Shown: piece by piece, positions 9,906-19,590 of the stretch
Layout: the number at the start of each line of letters is the position of its first letter
Position numbering within the stretch: position 1 is the first letter of the stretch
Source of the DNA: UPXZ01 sp047974405
GTDB taxonomy: Bacteria > Bacteroidota > Bacteroidia > Bacteroidales > Paludibacteraceae
Length of the DNA: 64,000 nucleotides
NCBI GenBank assembly: GCA_047974405.1
Contig: JBKECI010000019.1
Span: 65,324 to 129,323, forward strand
Direction: 5' to 3'
Translations under genes and position numbers: made by a program
Notes under the pieces: model-generated
Told to the model about the DNA's origin: nothing
The model's input: only the letters and a program-made list of their open reading frames with translations
The model's database searches: none

Positions 9906-10541
9906 TTACTTCTTTTCGTACGCAACATCAGAGTTTTTCAACATTATTTTATCATTATCATCTAAAGGGGTAATCGCATACTTACCTACGTTGGTTATCA
10001 ACATTTCGTCCAGCGCGTTTACCATATCTACATAGGTGGAGTTGTCCAACGGTTTTATTACGACAACGGGGGTCCCTTTGCCGTTTTTAAGTTCACTTAG
10101 CATTCGGTTGTATGTGGAGTCAGATATTTCTAAATGCTCCTTTTTGACCTTGAGTTCGTTTACTTTTGCTACTACAACTCTGTTCTTGTCCAATAGAATT
10201 TTACGCAATCCGTCCGGTGAAAAATTGGTCTCTTTCAGAAATCCTTTTTCTTCCAAGTTGGGTATTCCCATAAAATAATATACCTTGTCGTCTTGACCCA
10301 AATAGAGCGTAACAGCTTCAGAGGCTTTGGCTTTGTTCTGTTGGTCTTCCTTTAGGTCGTTGTCTTTGGTAGGCATACTTATTTGCATGGTCTGCGGTTT
10401 GCTCATAGAAGTGGCAAGCATAAAGAAAGTAATCAAAAGCATATTCATATCCACCATTGGGGTAAAATCTACGCGGAGTTGAACCTTTTTTTGTTTACCT
10501 TTTTGTCCTTTGCCACCATCTTTTGGTTGTATATCTGCCAT
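9906..10541 (-). CDS. exbD: ExbD/TolR-like biopolymer transport protein (second copy)
   Basis: A 211-aa protein with one membrane helix at about residues 30-50. The helix includes the conserved VDFTPMVDMN motif, whose aspartate carries protons in this family. The periplasmic domain is longer than in E. coli ExbD (about 140 aa), as is usual in Bacteroidetes. It lies 42 bp downstream of the first exbD and 41 bp upstream of tonB. Two different ExbD proteins per motor locus are common in this phylum. Confidence 0.9.
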   Translation of the reverse strand: MADIQPKDGGKGQKGKQKKVQLRVDFTPMVDMNMLLITFFMLATSMSKPQTMQISMPTKDNDLKEDQQNKAKASEAVTLYLGQDDKVYYFMGIPNLEEKGFLKETNFSPDGLRKILLDKNRVVVAKVNELKVKKEHLEISDSTYNRMLSELKNGKGTPVVVIKPLDNSTYVDMVNALDEMLITNVGKYAITPLDDNDKIMLKNSDVAYEKK

Positions 10542-10582
10542 AATTATTTTTTATTATTCTCTCGTTTGTAAACGAAGTGTTA

Positions 10583-11221
10583 CTAATGCTCCTTCTTTTC
10601 CCCTTTGACTTCACGCAAAGAGGTTATCAGGTTATATCTGTTTTCATCCAAATCCAAGAGTGAGTTCATCACATTTTTAATGTTGACATAAGGAGTAGCC
10701 TGGTCGGCTTTTATAGCTATAACCATATCTTTCCCTTTTACTTCTCTTGCAAATCTTATCCACGATTTGAATTGGTTGTCGGTGCTATCTGTCGGAACTC
10801 CATAGTTCATCAAGATTTTATCTTGCTCTTCGCTACTCAGAGATAAGAATTGGCTCATATTTTCCATAGGAACACCAAAAGAGGTGCCTATTGCGAATTT
10901 TACCTTTTCCTTATCGGCTATGGTAACGCCGTATGTTTCTGCCATCTTGTCCAATACTTGGACTCTCGCATCGTTTTCTCCGGAAGTGGTCATGTTGTCA
11001 ATATCGAGAAACACTTTACCTTCGGGCGAAATCAATACCGAGAACACATTTTTGTCCGGAATCTTTATTTCCGAAACAGACCCGGGAGTAGATACTTGAA
11101 CCGGCTCTTTTTTCAAAAATGTGGAAGTTAGCATAAAAAATGTAAGCAAGAGTACCGTCACATCACTCATCGCGGTCATATCTATGAATGTGGATTTCCT
11201 TTTTACTTTTATTTTTGGCAT
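10583..11221 (-). CDS. exbD: ExbD/TolR-like biopolymer transport protein (first copy)
   Basis: A 212-aa protein with the helix and proton-carrying aspartate region (FIDMTAMSDVTVLLLTFFML, about residues 12-31) near the N-terminus, then an extended periplasmic domain. It shares architecture with its downstream neighbour but differs in sequence, so it is not a recent duplicate. It sits between exbB and the second exbD. Confidence 0.9.
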   Translation of the reverse strand: MPKIKVKRKSTFIDMTAMSDVTVLLLTFFMLTSTFLKKEPVQVSTPGSVSEIKIPDKNVFSVLISPEGKVFLDIDNMTTSGENDARVQVLDKMAETYGVTIADKEKVKFAIGTSFGVPMENMSQFLSLSSEEQDKILMNYGVPTDSTDNQFKSWIRFAREVKGKDMVIAIKADQATPYVNIKNVMNSLLDLDENRYNLITSLREVKGEKKEH

Positions 11222-11350
11222 AATTTATTTGTTTTTTAAAATTATCGAATCGTTAAGCTAATTTACGTAATCAAAGTACGTATATTTTTCTTATTTTTCA
11301 GACTAAAAAATGTAATACGCATACGTCTGAAAAATTGTATTTTGATCCGA

Positions 11351-12154
11351 TTATTTATGTTTTGCCGCAAATACATTTACAATCGAGAAACCGATCTCGT
11401 CAATTGCATAAGTGATGTTGTCAATTTTTCCGGTGTAATAGCTGTACGAGATTACCGCCAATGCACCGGTCAAGATACCGAATGCGGTATTAACAAGCGC
11501 TTCGGAAATACCGGTTGAGAGTGCAATGGAGTCTGTACCTCCTTCTGATGCCAATGCTTGGAAAGAACGAATCATCCCTACTACCGTTCCCAACAACCCA
11601 ACAAGTGTACCTAACGTTGTTAAAGAGGCAATTACCGGCAGGTTTTGTTCCATTGTGGGGAGTTCGAGCGCGGTGGCTTCTTCTAATGTTTTTTGGATAG
11701 AAAGCACTTTTTGTTCTTTAGTCAAACCTTCGGTTGTAACTTCCATTTGTTTGTATTTGTCCAAAGCGGAGTTTACTACGTTTGCTACGGCACCTTTTTG
11801 TTTTGCACAAATTTCTTTTGCTCCTGCTACATCATCGGCTTCCAATTTTTCTTTGATGCTTTCAACAAACTTGGTTAAGTCTCCAGTACCACGTGCTTTA
11901 CGGATTGCAATGAAACGTTCTACACTTAAAACTAATACCGTCAGTAACATAGTTAAAAGAATTGGTACAATGTAACCTCCTTTGTGAATGGTTCCCAAAA
12001 GGTTGATCGGATGGTTTGCTGTGTCTCCATTTACAAAGTTACCCGAGTTTCCAAATACGAAGTTATAGATAGCAAGCGCTAAAAGGAAACAGAGAAAAAT
12101 TACTAATCCCGAGGAAATTCCTTTCCCGCGGCTCTTTTTTGGTTGTTTTGCCAT
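11351..12154 (-). CDS. exbB: ExbB/MotA/TolQ-family proton channel
   Basis: A 267-aa inner-membrane channel subunit. Four hydrophobic segments are visible: two near the N-terminus (about 15-35 and 58-78) and two in the C-terminal half, including LGTLVGLLGTVVGMI and the ALVNTAFGILTGALAVI helix that carries the conserved Thr/Ala-rich proton path. It is the first gene of the operon that energises TonB. Confidence 0.93.
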   Translation of the reverse strand: MAKQPKKSRGKGISSGLVIFLCFLLALAIYNFVFGNSGNFVNGDTANHPINLLGTIHKGGYIVPILLTMLLTVLVLSVERFIAIRKARGTGDLTKFVESIKEKLEADDVAGAKEICAKQKGAVANVVNSALDKYKQMEVTTEGLTKEQKVLSIQKTLEEATALELPTMEQNLPVIASLTTLGTLVGLLGTVVGMIRSFQALASEGGTDSIALSTGISEALVNTAFGILTGALAVISYSYYTGKIDNITYAIDEIGFSIVNVFAAKHK

Positions 12155-12288
12155 AATAATTTAATAATTTGTGTGAACAACGGCGATAGCATTCTTCACG
12201 ATGTTAAAAATTTAGAGTTATTTGATTTTTTGATATGATTTTTCTTCTGTTTTTCAGATTTATTGCTAGTGATTAAAAAATTTCAAGG

Positions 12289-12296
12289 CAAAAATA
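12289..12296 (-). promoter_or_regulatory. -7 box (TATTTTTG) for the exbB operon
   Basis: On the minus strand, TATTTTTG fits TAnnTTTG and lies about 135 bases upstream of exbB. The 570-bp gap (12155-12726) between the divergent exbB and SpmA/B genes holds this box, the plus-strand box at 12674, and otherwise AT-rich sequence with no ORF I can support. Confidence 0.45.
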
Positions 12297-12673
12297 ATAC
12301 AAATCAACTAATAATTGTCATAAAACTACTCTTTTTTTTTATAAATTTCACAGAATGTTACCCAAACTGAACTGAGATACCTGTTTTATGATTCAAATAG
12401 ACTATCAAAATCTTATCCGTCTAAGTGAAAATAGGCTGATATATAACGTTTTAAAAATAATAATATGCAACTTTATACAATTTATAGTGGCGGCGTTATA
12501 TTTGTGTATTTACTTTACAATTTAAATTAAACGTTGATATTTTTATTTTAGCATAATTGTCGTCAATATTTTTTCTTTCCGATAGTCTCCGGCTACCATA
12601 AACCGCATAAATATACATTAATGGAGGTACATTGATGAGAAAAATATTTTGCCGTTTTCCAAAGAAAAAAACG

Positions 12674-12681
12674 TACTTTTG
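12674..12681 (+). promoter_or_regulatory. -7 box (TACTTTTG) for the SpmA/B gene
   Basis: TACTTTTG, with a TTG at about 12648 upstream, fits the Bacteroidetes -33/-7 pattern. Transcription would begin about 40 bases before the ATG at 12727. Confidence 0.6.
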
Positions 12682-12726
12682 CAGTTTGGATTAAGGATTT
12701 GAAAACAAAAAATACTACGTAACTGT

Positions 12727-13959
12727 ATGGCTTTAAATTATATTTGGATTGCATTTATCGTAATAGCATTCGTTACAGCTTTGGTGCAAATGATATTTTT
12801 CGGAAATGTAACCCTTTTTGATGATATTTTGCAGTCGATTTTCGGTTCTGCCAAAACCGGCTTTGAAGTCTCTCTTGGGCTGACAGGCATTCTTACCTTT
12901 TGGATGGGGATATTGAAAGTGGGAGAAAAGGGGGGCGTAATGCGAATATTGGCTAAAGGTGTGGCTCCCTTTTTTTCGAGAATTTATCCCGATATCCCTA
13001 AAAATCATCCGGCATTGAGTAGTATTTTTCTGAATTTTTCGGCTAATTTTTTAGGACTGGACAATGCTGCCACACCTGTAGGGCTCAAGGCAATGAGAGA
13101 GATGCAGGAACTGAACCCCCAAAAAGAGACGGCATCCAACCCGATGATTATGTTTCTGGTACTTAATACTGCTGGCTTGGTGTTGATACCGATGTCGGTT
13201 ATGATGTACAGAGCCCAGTTCAATGCGGCAAATCCGGCTGACGTATTTTTACCGATTGTCATAGCAACGTTGAGCGCGTTTCTTGCCGGTCTTATCATTG
13301 TTGCTGCCGTTCAAAAAATCAATCTGTTCAGTCGGGTGGTAATGGGTACTTTGCTCGCTATTATTGCCTTTGTGGTTGTGTTGGTCTATTTTGTAAGCAA
13401 ATTGCCACAAGAACAAATAACCCGGTATTCGAGTTTTGCAGCGGCGTTTATTATTTTGTCTATCATACTTGTTTTTGTGCTGGTAGCAGCAAAAAACAAA
13501 GTAGATGTTTTCAATACCTTTATCGAAGGTGCAAAAGAAGGATTTCAAGTGGCGGTTTCGATTATCCCCTATTTGGTAGCAATGCTGGTTGCCATTGGCA
13601 TGTTTCGCGCATCCGGAGCATTGGATATTATCATAGGTTGGATAAGTTACGGCGTGGCCGCCACCGGGCTGAATACCGACTTTGTGGGGGCGTTGCCTAC
13701 GGCTTTTATGAAACCGTTGAGCGGAAGCGGTGCTCGCGGAATGATGATAGAAACAATGCAAAACTACGGTGCAGATTCGTTTGTAGGGCGCCTTTCGTGT
13801 ATCATACAAGGCTCTACCGATACCACCTTTTATATATTGGCGGTTTATTTTGGCTCGGTAAACGTAAGCAATACAAGATATGCGGTGTTGTGCGGGCTTT
13901 TTGCCGATTTTGTGGGAATTGTAGCCGCCATTCTGCTCGGCTATCTGTTTTTTCATTAA
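12727..13959 (+). CDS. Fused SpmA/SpmB-like nucleoside-recognition (Gate) membrane protein
   Basis: A 410-aa polytopic membrane protein made of two halves. Residues 1-200 match the SpmA type (FWMGILKVGEKGG, then NFLGLDNAATPVGLKAM). Residues 215-410 match the SpmB type (ALPTAFMKPLSGSGARGMM, then STDTTFYILAVYFG). The fusion is normal in Bacteroidetes, which do not sporulate, so the spore-maturation name is historical. The family carries the nucleoside-recognition 'Gate' domain; its substrate is unknown. Confidence 0.85.
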   Translation: MALNYIWIAFIVIAFVTALVQMIFFGNVTLFDDILQSIFGSAKTGFEVSLGLTGILTFWMGILKVGEKGGVMRILAKGVAPFFSRIYPDIPKNHPALSSIFLNFSANFLGLDNAATPVGLKAMREMQELNPQKETASNPMIMFLVLNTAGLVLIPMSVMMYRAQFNAANPADVFLPIVIATLSAFLAGLIIVAAVQKINLFSRVVMGTLLAIIAFVVVLVYFVSKLPQEQITRYSSFAAAFIILSIILVFVLVAAKNKVDVFNTFIEGAKEGFQVAVSIIPYLVAMLVAIGMFRASGALDIIIGWISYGVAATGLNTDFVGALPTAFMKPLSGSGARGMMIETMQNYGADSFVGRLSCIIQGSTDTTFYILAVYFGSVNVSNTRYAVLCGLFADFVGIVAAILLGYLFFH

Positions 13960-13987
13960 ACACTAAAAAAATACTGTTGTAAAATTT

Positions 13988-14407
13988 ATGATATGTTTTT
14001 ATACAGACGATACAGCGTTGCCTGCGTTTGATGAGAATCGAACGATTGCATGGATAAAAGAGACTGCCGCCCTATACAGTAAAAAGAGTGGTAGAATAAA
14101 CTATATATTTTGCTCAGATAGGCGTATTTTGGAAATTAATAATCAATATTTAAGTCATAATTATTATACAGACATTATTACATTTGACTACTCTTTGGGT
14201 AGTATCATTTCAGGTGATATTTTTGTGGGGCTTGAAACTGTAAAAAGCAATTCCAACAAGGAAAAAACTGATTTTGACGAGGAACTGAGACGGGTTATCA
14301 TTCATGGCATTTTGCACTTGTGCGGACAAAATGATAAAAAACCGGACGAAAAAAAGGAGATGACAAAGCAGGAAAATATGGCTCTGGCACGATTTGAAAA
14401 TGACTAA
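13988..14407 (+). CDS. ybeY: Endoribonuclease YbeY (rRNA maturation)
   Basis: A 139-aa metalloenzyme of 16S rRNA 3'-end processing and ribosome quality control. The zinc motif appears as HGILHLCGQND (near residue 108). The last ligand position carries D where many homologues carry H, a common variant in this phylum. It starts 28 bp after the SpmA/B gene on the same strand and so may share its transcript. Confidence 0.9.
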   Translation: MICFYTDDTALPAFDENRTIAWIKETAALYSKKSGRINYIFCSDRRILEINNQYLSHNYYTDIITFDYSLGSIISGDIFVGLETVKSNSNKEKTDFDEELRRVIIHGILHLCGQNDKKPDEKKEMTKQENMALARFEND

Positions 14408-14513
14408 AACCACAATATTGTTAAGTATTAAAAATCCACATATAATTTTGCAATAAATTGTTAAAATGAATTATGTGATTTTGCTGTTTTAACAAAAAAC
14501 CAAAGATTATCAT

Positions 14514-14521
14514 TACATTTG
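14514..14521 (+). promoter_or_regulatory. -7 box (TACATTTG) for the DUF6089-uppS-bamA cluster
   Basis: TACATTTG fits TAnnTTTG and precedes the ATG at 14603 by 81 bases. It is the best promoter candidate for the envelope-assembly cluster that follows. Confidence 0.5.
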
Positions 14522-14602
14522 TCGTCAATTTGAACATACAAAATAAAATTAATTACTCAAAAATCCGTTGTGTTGTTATTCAGTAAAATAAAATTACCTG
14601 TC

Positions 14603-15385
14603 ATGAACTTTTTTATTCGGAAAACAACATTTTTGAGTATATATTTTCTAATGACTGTCTTTAATATAGTGGCGCAGGATATTCAAGAATATCGTGCCGA
14701 AATAGGTGTACAGGCAGGAATAAATCTTTACGCGGGAGATGCAAACACTGTGTCGCGGAAAGGTATTTTTTTGAAAAGCATAAACAATTCACAAACAGAT
14801 TTAGGTATTTTTTTTCGTTACAAGTTCAACAACCGCATTGCCTTGAGATTGGGATACGACCATACCGGCGTTGTCGGAGATTACCAATATGCCAACACAC
14901 CCCACGGAGTATATTCAATAACGTTGAACAATTCCTCTATTGGCGCTTTTGACCTTTGGGGAGAGTTCAACTTCTTCGATTACGAAAAAAACAAATATAA
15001 CCGATACAGTAAAACCTATTCGCCCTACCTGTTTGCCGGTATTGGATACTTAAATATGCCCCAAGCAACAACAGAAAGCACATCCTCGCTAACCATCCCT
15101 TTTGGATTGGGAATAAAAGTAATCCTTGCCCCACGATGGAACCTGAACTTGCAATGGACCAATCGTCTGTTGTTTTCCGACAATTTGGAAGGAACGCCGA
15201 CATACGACAACCCCCTGCCGCGTACAAACGGAAATTTTATGAATCACGATTTGCTTACAGGACTAACCATAGGGGTGAGTTTTGACTTTTGGGCAAAAGA
15301 GTGCGACTGTGTCAATGTAAGAGGGGCAACCAAATATCGCAGTACCCAAAAACCACTGAACAACACAAAAGCCAGAAAGAAGTAA
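14603..15385 (+). CDS. DUF6089-family outer-membrane beta-barrel protein
   Basis: About 260 aa. The start at 14603 gives a clear signal peptide ending at VAQ. The mature part consists of amphipathic strands with alternating aromatic residues, typical of a small outer-membrane barrel (GLTIGVSFDFWAKECDC near the end). In Bacteroidales this family usually sits directly before uppS and bamA, as here. Its exact role is unknown; the context suggests the outer-membrane biogenesis pathway. Confidence 0.75.
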   Translation: MNFFIRKTTFLSIYFLMTVFNIVAQDIQEYRAEIGVQAGINLYAGDANTVSRKGIFLKSINNSQTDLGIFFRYKFNNRIALRLGYDHTGVVGDYQYANTPHGVYSITLNNSSIGAFDLWGEFNFFDYEKNKYNRYSKTYSPYLFAGIGYLNMPQATTESTSSLTIPFGLGIKVILAPRWNLNLQWTNRLLFSDNLEGTPTYDNPLPRTNGNFMNHDLLTGLTIGVSFDFWAKECDCVNVRGATKYRSTQKPLNNTKARKK

Positions 15386-15413
15386 CAGAAAGATTTATTA
15401 TCGTATAAACCCA

Positions 15414-16139
15414 ATGGAATCATTAAAAGACAAAATAGATCCGGATAAAGTCCCGCAACACATAGCCATTATTATGGATGGAAATCGTCGTTGGGCGAAA
15501 GAACGAGGCGAAGATACATTTGCAGGACATCAGCAAGGGGTGGTTTCGGTACGGAAAACAATTAAGGAGTCTTCAGACTTGGGTGTAAAATATTTGACAC
15601 TCTATACTTTTTCGACAGAAAATTGGAGCCGATCGCAAGACGAAGTAGATTTTTTGATGGAACTACTTGTAGATACCATTGAAAAAGAGACTCCAAGCCT
15701 GCTTGACGAAAATGTCCGTATTCTTGCCATTGGAGATTTGGAGAAACTTCCGGAGCGGACACGAGATAAATTTTACAAATGTATGGAAATTACCTCAAAA
15801 AACAACGGTCTGAATTTGGTTATAGCCTTGAACTACTCTTCTCGATGGGAAATAGTCAATGCCGCAAAAAAAATGGCGGAAGATATGGACAAAAAACAGA
15901 TAACTATCGAAAAAATAAATGAAAAAAACTTTTCAGATTATTTAACAACAAAAGACATACCCAACCCCGAATTGCTGATACGAACAAGCGGAGAATTGCG
16001 CCTGAGTAACTTTATGCTATGGCAATTAGCTTATGCCGAACTCTATTTTACCAATGTATATTGGCCCGATTTTAGAGAGAAACACCTGCATGAAGCCATC
16101 TGCGAGTACCAGCAAAGAGAGCGGCGATTTGGGAAATAG
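15414..16139 (+). CDS. uppS: Undecaprenyl diphosphate synthase
   Basis: A 241-aa cis-prenyltransferase that makes the C55 lipid carrier for peptidoglycan and O-antigen. The IIMDGNRRWAK motif (about residues 18-28) contains the catalytic Asp and substrate-binding Arg residues. The LLIRTSGELRLSNFMLWQ motif near 190 is diagnostic. Length and gene order (before bamA) are typical. Confidence 0.97.
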   Translation: MESLKDKIDPDKVPQHIAIIMDGNRRWAKERGEDTFAGHQQGVVSVRKTIKESSDLGVKYLTLYTFSTENWSRSQDEVDFLMELLVDTIEKETPSLLDENVRILAIGDLEKLPERTRDKFYKCMEITSKNNGLNLVIALNYSSRWEIVNAAKKMAEDMDKKQITIEKINEKNFSDYLTTKDIPNPELLIRTSGELRLSNFMLWQLAYAELYFTNVYWPDFREKHLHEAICEYQQRERRFGK

Positions 16140-16187
16140 CCATATAACAATATATTATACAACAGTTCTTTATTACAATTACACGAT

Positions 16188-18878
16188 ATGTACCACAAAA
16201 AAATATTTATCTTTTTCGCTTTGATTGCTTTGATTAAAACCGTATCGGCACAAACCGTGGAGCCAAAAGATACTATTTACAATTTCGACATAGATTACAC
16301 CTTGCCCAAAGAGTACAAAATTGCTGCTATTGACATTATTGGCGCCGAAAATTACGAAGACTTTGTACTTATCAATTTTTCCGGACTTTCGTTAGGACAA
16401 ACCATCTCTATCCCCGGTAAAGAGATAACAGATGCCGTAAAAAAGTTTTGGGAACAATCTCTTTTTGCCGATGTAAAAATATATCCGTCCAAAGCTGTTT
16501 CGGACAGTATATGGCTGACAATAGAACTGAAAGCTCGCCCCAAAGTTTCGGAAATTAACTACAGCGGAATAAAAAAATCGGAAATGGACGATTTGGACAA
16601 AAGCATCGGACTACTCAAAGATAAGCAAATAACTCCCAATATGTCGGATAGAGCAAAACTATTGATAAAAAGACACATGGACGAAAAAGGATTTGCAAAC
16701 GCCGATATAAAAATATACCAACAAGACGACCCTACCAAAAAAGGATACGTGATAGTCAATGTGGACATAGATAAAAAACTCAAAACCAAAGTACACAAAA
16801 TATATGTAACCGGTAACGACCATTTGTCATTCAATAAAATAAACGCCGCCATGAAAAAGACCAATGACGGCAATATCCGCAACCTTTTCCGTACCAAAAA
16901 ATTTGTCAGAGACTTGTATGAAAAAGACAAAACGGCATTAATAGAAAAATACAACGAAATTGGCTATCGCGATGCCTACATCACAACAGACAGCGTTGTA
17001 GCCTACGACAACAAGTCGGTAGATGTACATATTGCAGTAGATGAGGGTAAAAAATATTTCTTTCGCAATATAAGTTGGGTAGGGAATACGCTATATCCAC
17101 ACGAGTACCTAAGTGCCATACTCAACATTAAAAAAGGAGACGTATATAATCACAAAATGCTGATGGAAAGATTGGAAATGGACGAAAATGATGCTGTTTC
17201 CAAACTGTACAAAGACAAAGGGCATCTGTTTTTTCAGATTAACCCGGTCGAAACGGCAATTGTTGGAGACTCCATCGACTTTGAAATACAGATGTACGAA
17301 GGAAAGCCCGCCACCATCAACGAAGTAACCATTACAGGAAACGATCGGGTTTACGAAAATGTGATACGCCGCGAACTCAGAACCAAACCGGGAGAACTTT
17401 ACAGTCAAGAAAACTTTATACGTTCACTTCGCGAACTGTCTCAGATGGGACATTTTGACCCTGAGCAATTGATGAAAGACGCGCAAGAAGGAGGTATTGT
17501 CCCCAATCAGGAAAACGGCACCGTTGATTTGAATTATAAAGTAACAACTAAGAGCAGTGACCAAGTACAATTGTCAGCAGGCTGGGGAGCCGCAGGATTG
17601 GTTGGAAGTCTGGGGTTCACATTTAGCAATTTTGCCATTCAAAACCTGTTTAACAAAGAGATGTACCGCGTGGTGCCACAAGGAGAGGGACAGACCTTTT
17701 CCATCAGCGCACAGACAAACGGAAAGTATTACACTTCGGCAAGCATGTCGTTTTTAGAACCGTGGCTGGGAGGAAAACGTCCCAACTCGCTCTCTTTGTC
17801 TCTATACTATACCAGCACCTCAGATATGAGCGACCGCTACTACAATTCGTTAAGCTCTATGAGTTCCTATTACCCCTATAGTTCGTATGGATACGGCTAC
17901 GGGTCGTCTTACTACGGAAATTCTTATGGAGACTACGGTTATGGCTACGATTACAGTACAGAATTTGATAAAAATAAATACTTCAGAACCATAGGCATAT
18001 CATTGGGTTACGGAAAACGCTTGAGCTGGCCCGATGATTATTTTACATTTTACGGCGAATTTTCTTACCAAAGATTTATGCTCAACAAGTGGGACAGAGA
18101 GATAGGACTGCCATTTGCCACAGGAGTCGCTAATAATTTTAGTATAAACCTGACACTGGGCAGAAACTCTACCGACAACCCTTTGTTTACCCGTAGAGGC
18201 TCAAACTATTCTTTGGGAGTACAAATTACCCCCCCTTACTCTCTATTGAGTGGTAAAACCGATGCCGACTACGAAACGATGAGTAGTGCGGACAGATACA
18301 AATTCCTCGAATACCACAAATGGAAATTCAGTGCCAAAAACTATATATCACTAATCCCATCCGTAATAAAAACACCTGTATTGATGACCCGCGCTGAGTT
18401 TGCTTATATAGGCAATTTTAGCAAATACACCCGAACACCTTTCGGTACCTATATGTTTGGAGGTGACGGAATGACAGGATATGCCGGATATGCAACAGAG
18501 TATATTGCTATGCGTGGTTATGAAACAGGACGATTGACCCCTTACGAATACGGATACAACTCAAGCGGACAGCTTGTTCCGGTAAGGCAGGTGGGTTATC
18601 TGTACAATAAATTTACAATGGAATTCAGATACCCGATATCATTAGAACAAAACGCTACAATTTGGGCGCTCGGATTTGTTGAAGCAGGGAACGCTTTTAA
18701 CAATATAAAAGACTACAATCCATTCAACCTAAAACGCTCTGCTGGAGTAGGCGTAAGGATAGTACTCCCCATGTTTGGATTGATGGGAATTGACTGGGGC
18801 TACGGATTTGACCATCAAGTGGGAGAGACTTCGAGACATGGAAGCCAGTTTCACTTTGTGCTCGGAAAAGAACTGTAA
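16188..18878 (+). CDS. bamA: Outer-membrane protein assembly factor BamA
   Basis: An 896-aa Omp85 protein that inserts beta-barrel proteins into the outer membrane. A signal peptide ends at about residue 22. About five POTRA domains span 45-480, and a C-terminal 16-stranded barrel runs to the end. A low-complexity Ser/Tyr/Gly-rich insertion, many residues of the form SYGYG, lies at about 550-590 within an early extracellular loop. Barrel features such as FGGDGMTGY and VGVRIVLPMFG are present. It is followed by two Skp-like chaperone genes, the usual order in this phylum. Confidence 0.95.
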   Translation: MYHKKIFIFFALIALIKTVSAQTVEPKDTIYNFDIDYTLPKEYKIAAIDIIGAENYEDFVLINFSGLSLGQTISIPGKEITDAVKKFWEQSLFADVKIYPSKAVSDSIWLTIELKARPKVSEINYSGIKKSEMDDLDKSIGLLKDKQITPNMSDRAKLLIKRHMDEKGFANADIKIYQQDDPTKKGYVIVNVDIDKKLKTKVHKIYVTGNDHLSFNKINAAMKKTNDGNIRNLFRTKKFVRDLYEKDKTALIEKYNEIGYRDAYITTDSVVAYDNKSVDVHIAVDEGKKYFFRNISWVGNTLYPHEYLSAILNIKKGDVYNHKMLMERLEMDENDAVSKLYKDKGHLFFQINPVETAIVGDSIDFEIQMYEGKPATINEVTITGNDRVYENVIRRELRTKPGELYSQENFIRSLRELSQMGHFDPEQLMKDAQEGGIVPNQENGTVDLNYKVTTKSSDQVQLSAGWGAAGLVGSLGFTFSNFAIQNLFNKEMYRVVPQGEGQTFSISAQTNGKYYTSASMSFLEPWLGGKRPNSLSLSLYYTSTSDMSDRYYNSLSSMSSYYPYSSYGYGYGSSYYGNSYGDYGYGYDYSTEFDKNKYFRTIGISLGYGKRLSWPDDYFTFYGEFSYQRFMLNKWDREIGLPFATGVANNFSINLTLGRNSTDNPLFTRRGSNYSLGVQITPPYSLLSGKTDADYETMSSADRYKFLEYHKWKFSAKNYISLIPSVIKTPVLMTRAEFAYIGNFSKYTRTPFGTYMFGGDGMTGYAGYATEYIAMRGYETGRLTPYEYGYNSSGQLVPVRQVGYLYNKFTMEFRYPISLEQNATIWALGFVEAGNAFNNIKDYNPFNLKRSAGVGVRIVLPMFGLMGIDWGYGFDHQVGETSRHGSQFHFVLGKEL

Positions 18879-19010
18879 AAAAGAAAGTCGATATCCAGCA
18901 ATTTGACTGAACGTTGGGTGGCGAATTCGACATTCTTTTTTGAGGAGATGAAAAAATGGCAAAGATTTTGATATACCATAGTAATAGAATCATATAAAAT
19001 CATTACGAAA

Positions 19011-19526
19011 ATGAAAAAAACAATTTTAGCTATATTCCTATTCGCCGGCTTATCTTTTAGCATTTACTCTCAAAAAATAGCCTCGGTAGATATGGCGTAC
19101 ATTATGAAGAATATCCCCACTTACGAAAGTGCAAACGAACAACTTAATCAGGTCTCCAAAAAGTGGCAACAAGAGGTGGACGCTTCGATGAAAGAGGTAC
19201 AGGAAATGTATAAAAATTACCAAACCGAACTTGTATTTATGACCGAAGATGCCAAAGTAAAGAGAGAAGATGAAATTGTGGCAAAAGAAAAAGCTGCACA
19301 AGAGTTGAAACGCAAATATTTTGGAGCAGAAGGTGAGCTGTTCAAAAAGCGGCAGACCCTTATGAAACCTATTCAGGACGAAGTGTATGCAGCGGTACAA
19401 GAAATATGTAATGCCGGTGGAATTGAGTTTGTCTTTGACAAAAGTTCCTCTATGAACGCAGTATTTGTTTCGCCCAAAATAGATATAAGCGATGAAGTGT
19501 TGAAAAAATTGGGCTATTCAAAATAA
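19011..19526 (+). CDS. OmpH/Skp-family periplasmic chaperone (first copy)
   Basis: A 171-aa protein with a signal peptide (to about residue 20), then the IASVDMAYIMKNIP start of the OmpH family. A long charged coiled-coil (about 45-120) forms the chaperone tentacles, and the C-terminal strand includes IEFVFDKSS. It should hold unfolded outer-membrane proteins on the way to BamA, encoded immediately upstream. Confidence 0.88.
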   Translation: MKKTILAIFLFAGLSFSIYSQKIASVDMAYIMKNIPTYESANEQLNQVSKKWQQEVDASMKEVQEMYKNYQTELVFMTEDAKVKREDEIVAKEKAAQELKRKYFGAEGELFKKRQTLMKPIQDEVYAAVQEICNAGGIEFVFDKSSSMNAVFVSPKIDISDEVLKKLGYSK

Positions 19527-19590
19527 ATGATTAAATTTGCACGCCTAAAATTGAAACTAAAGTTTTACACATTTAAATATCTAAAATAAA

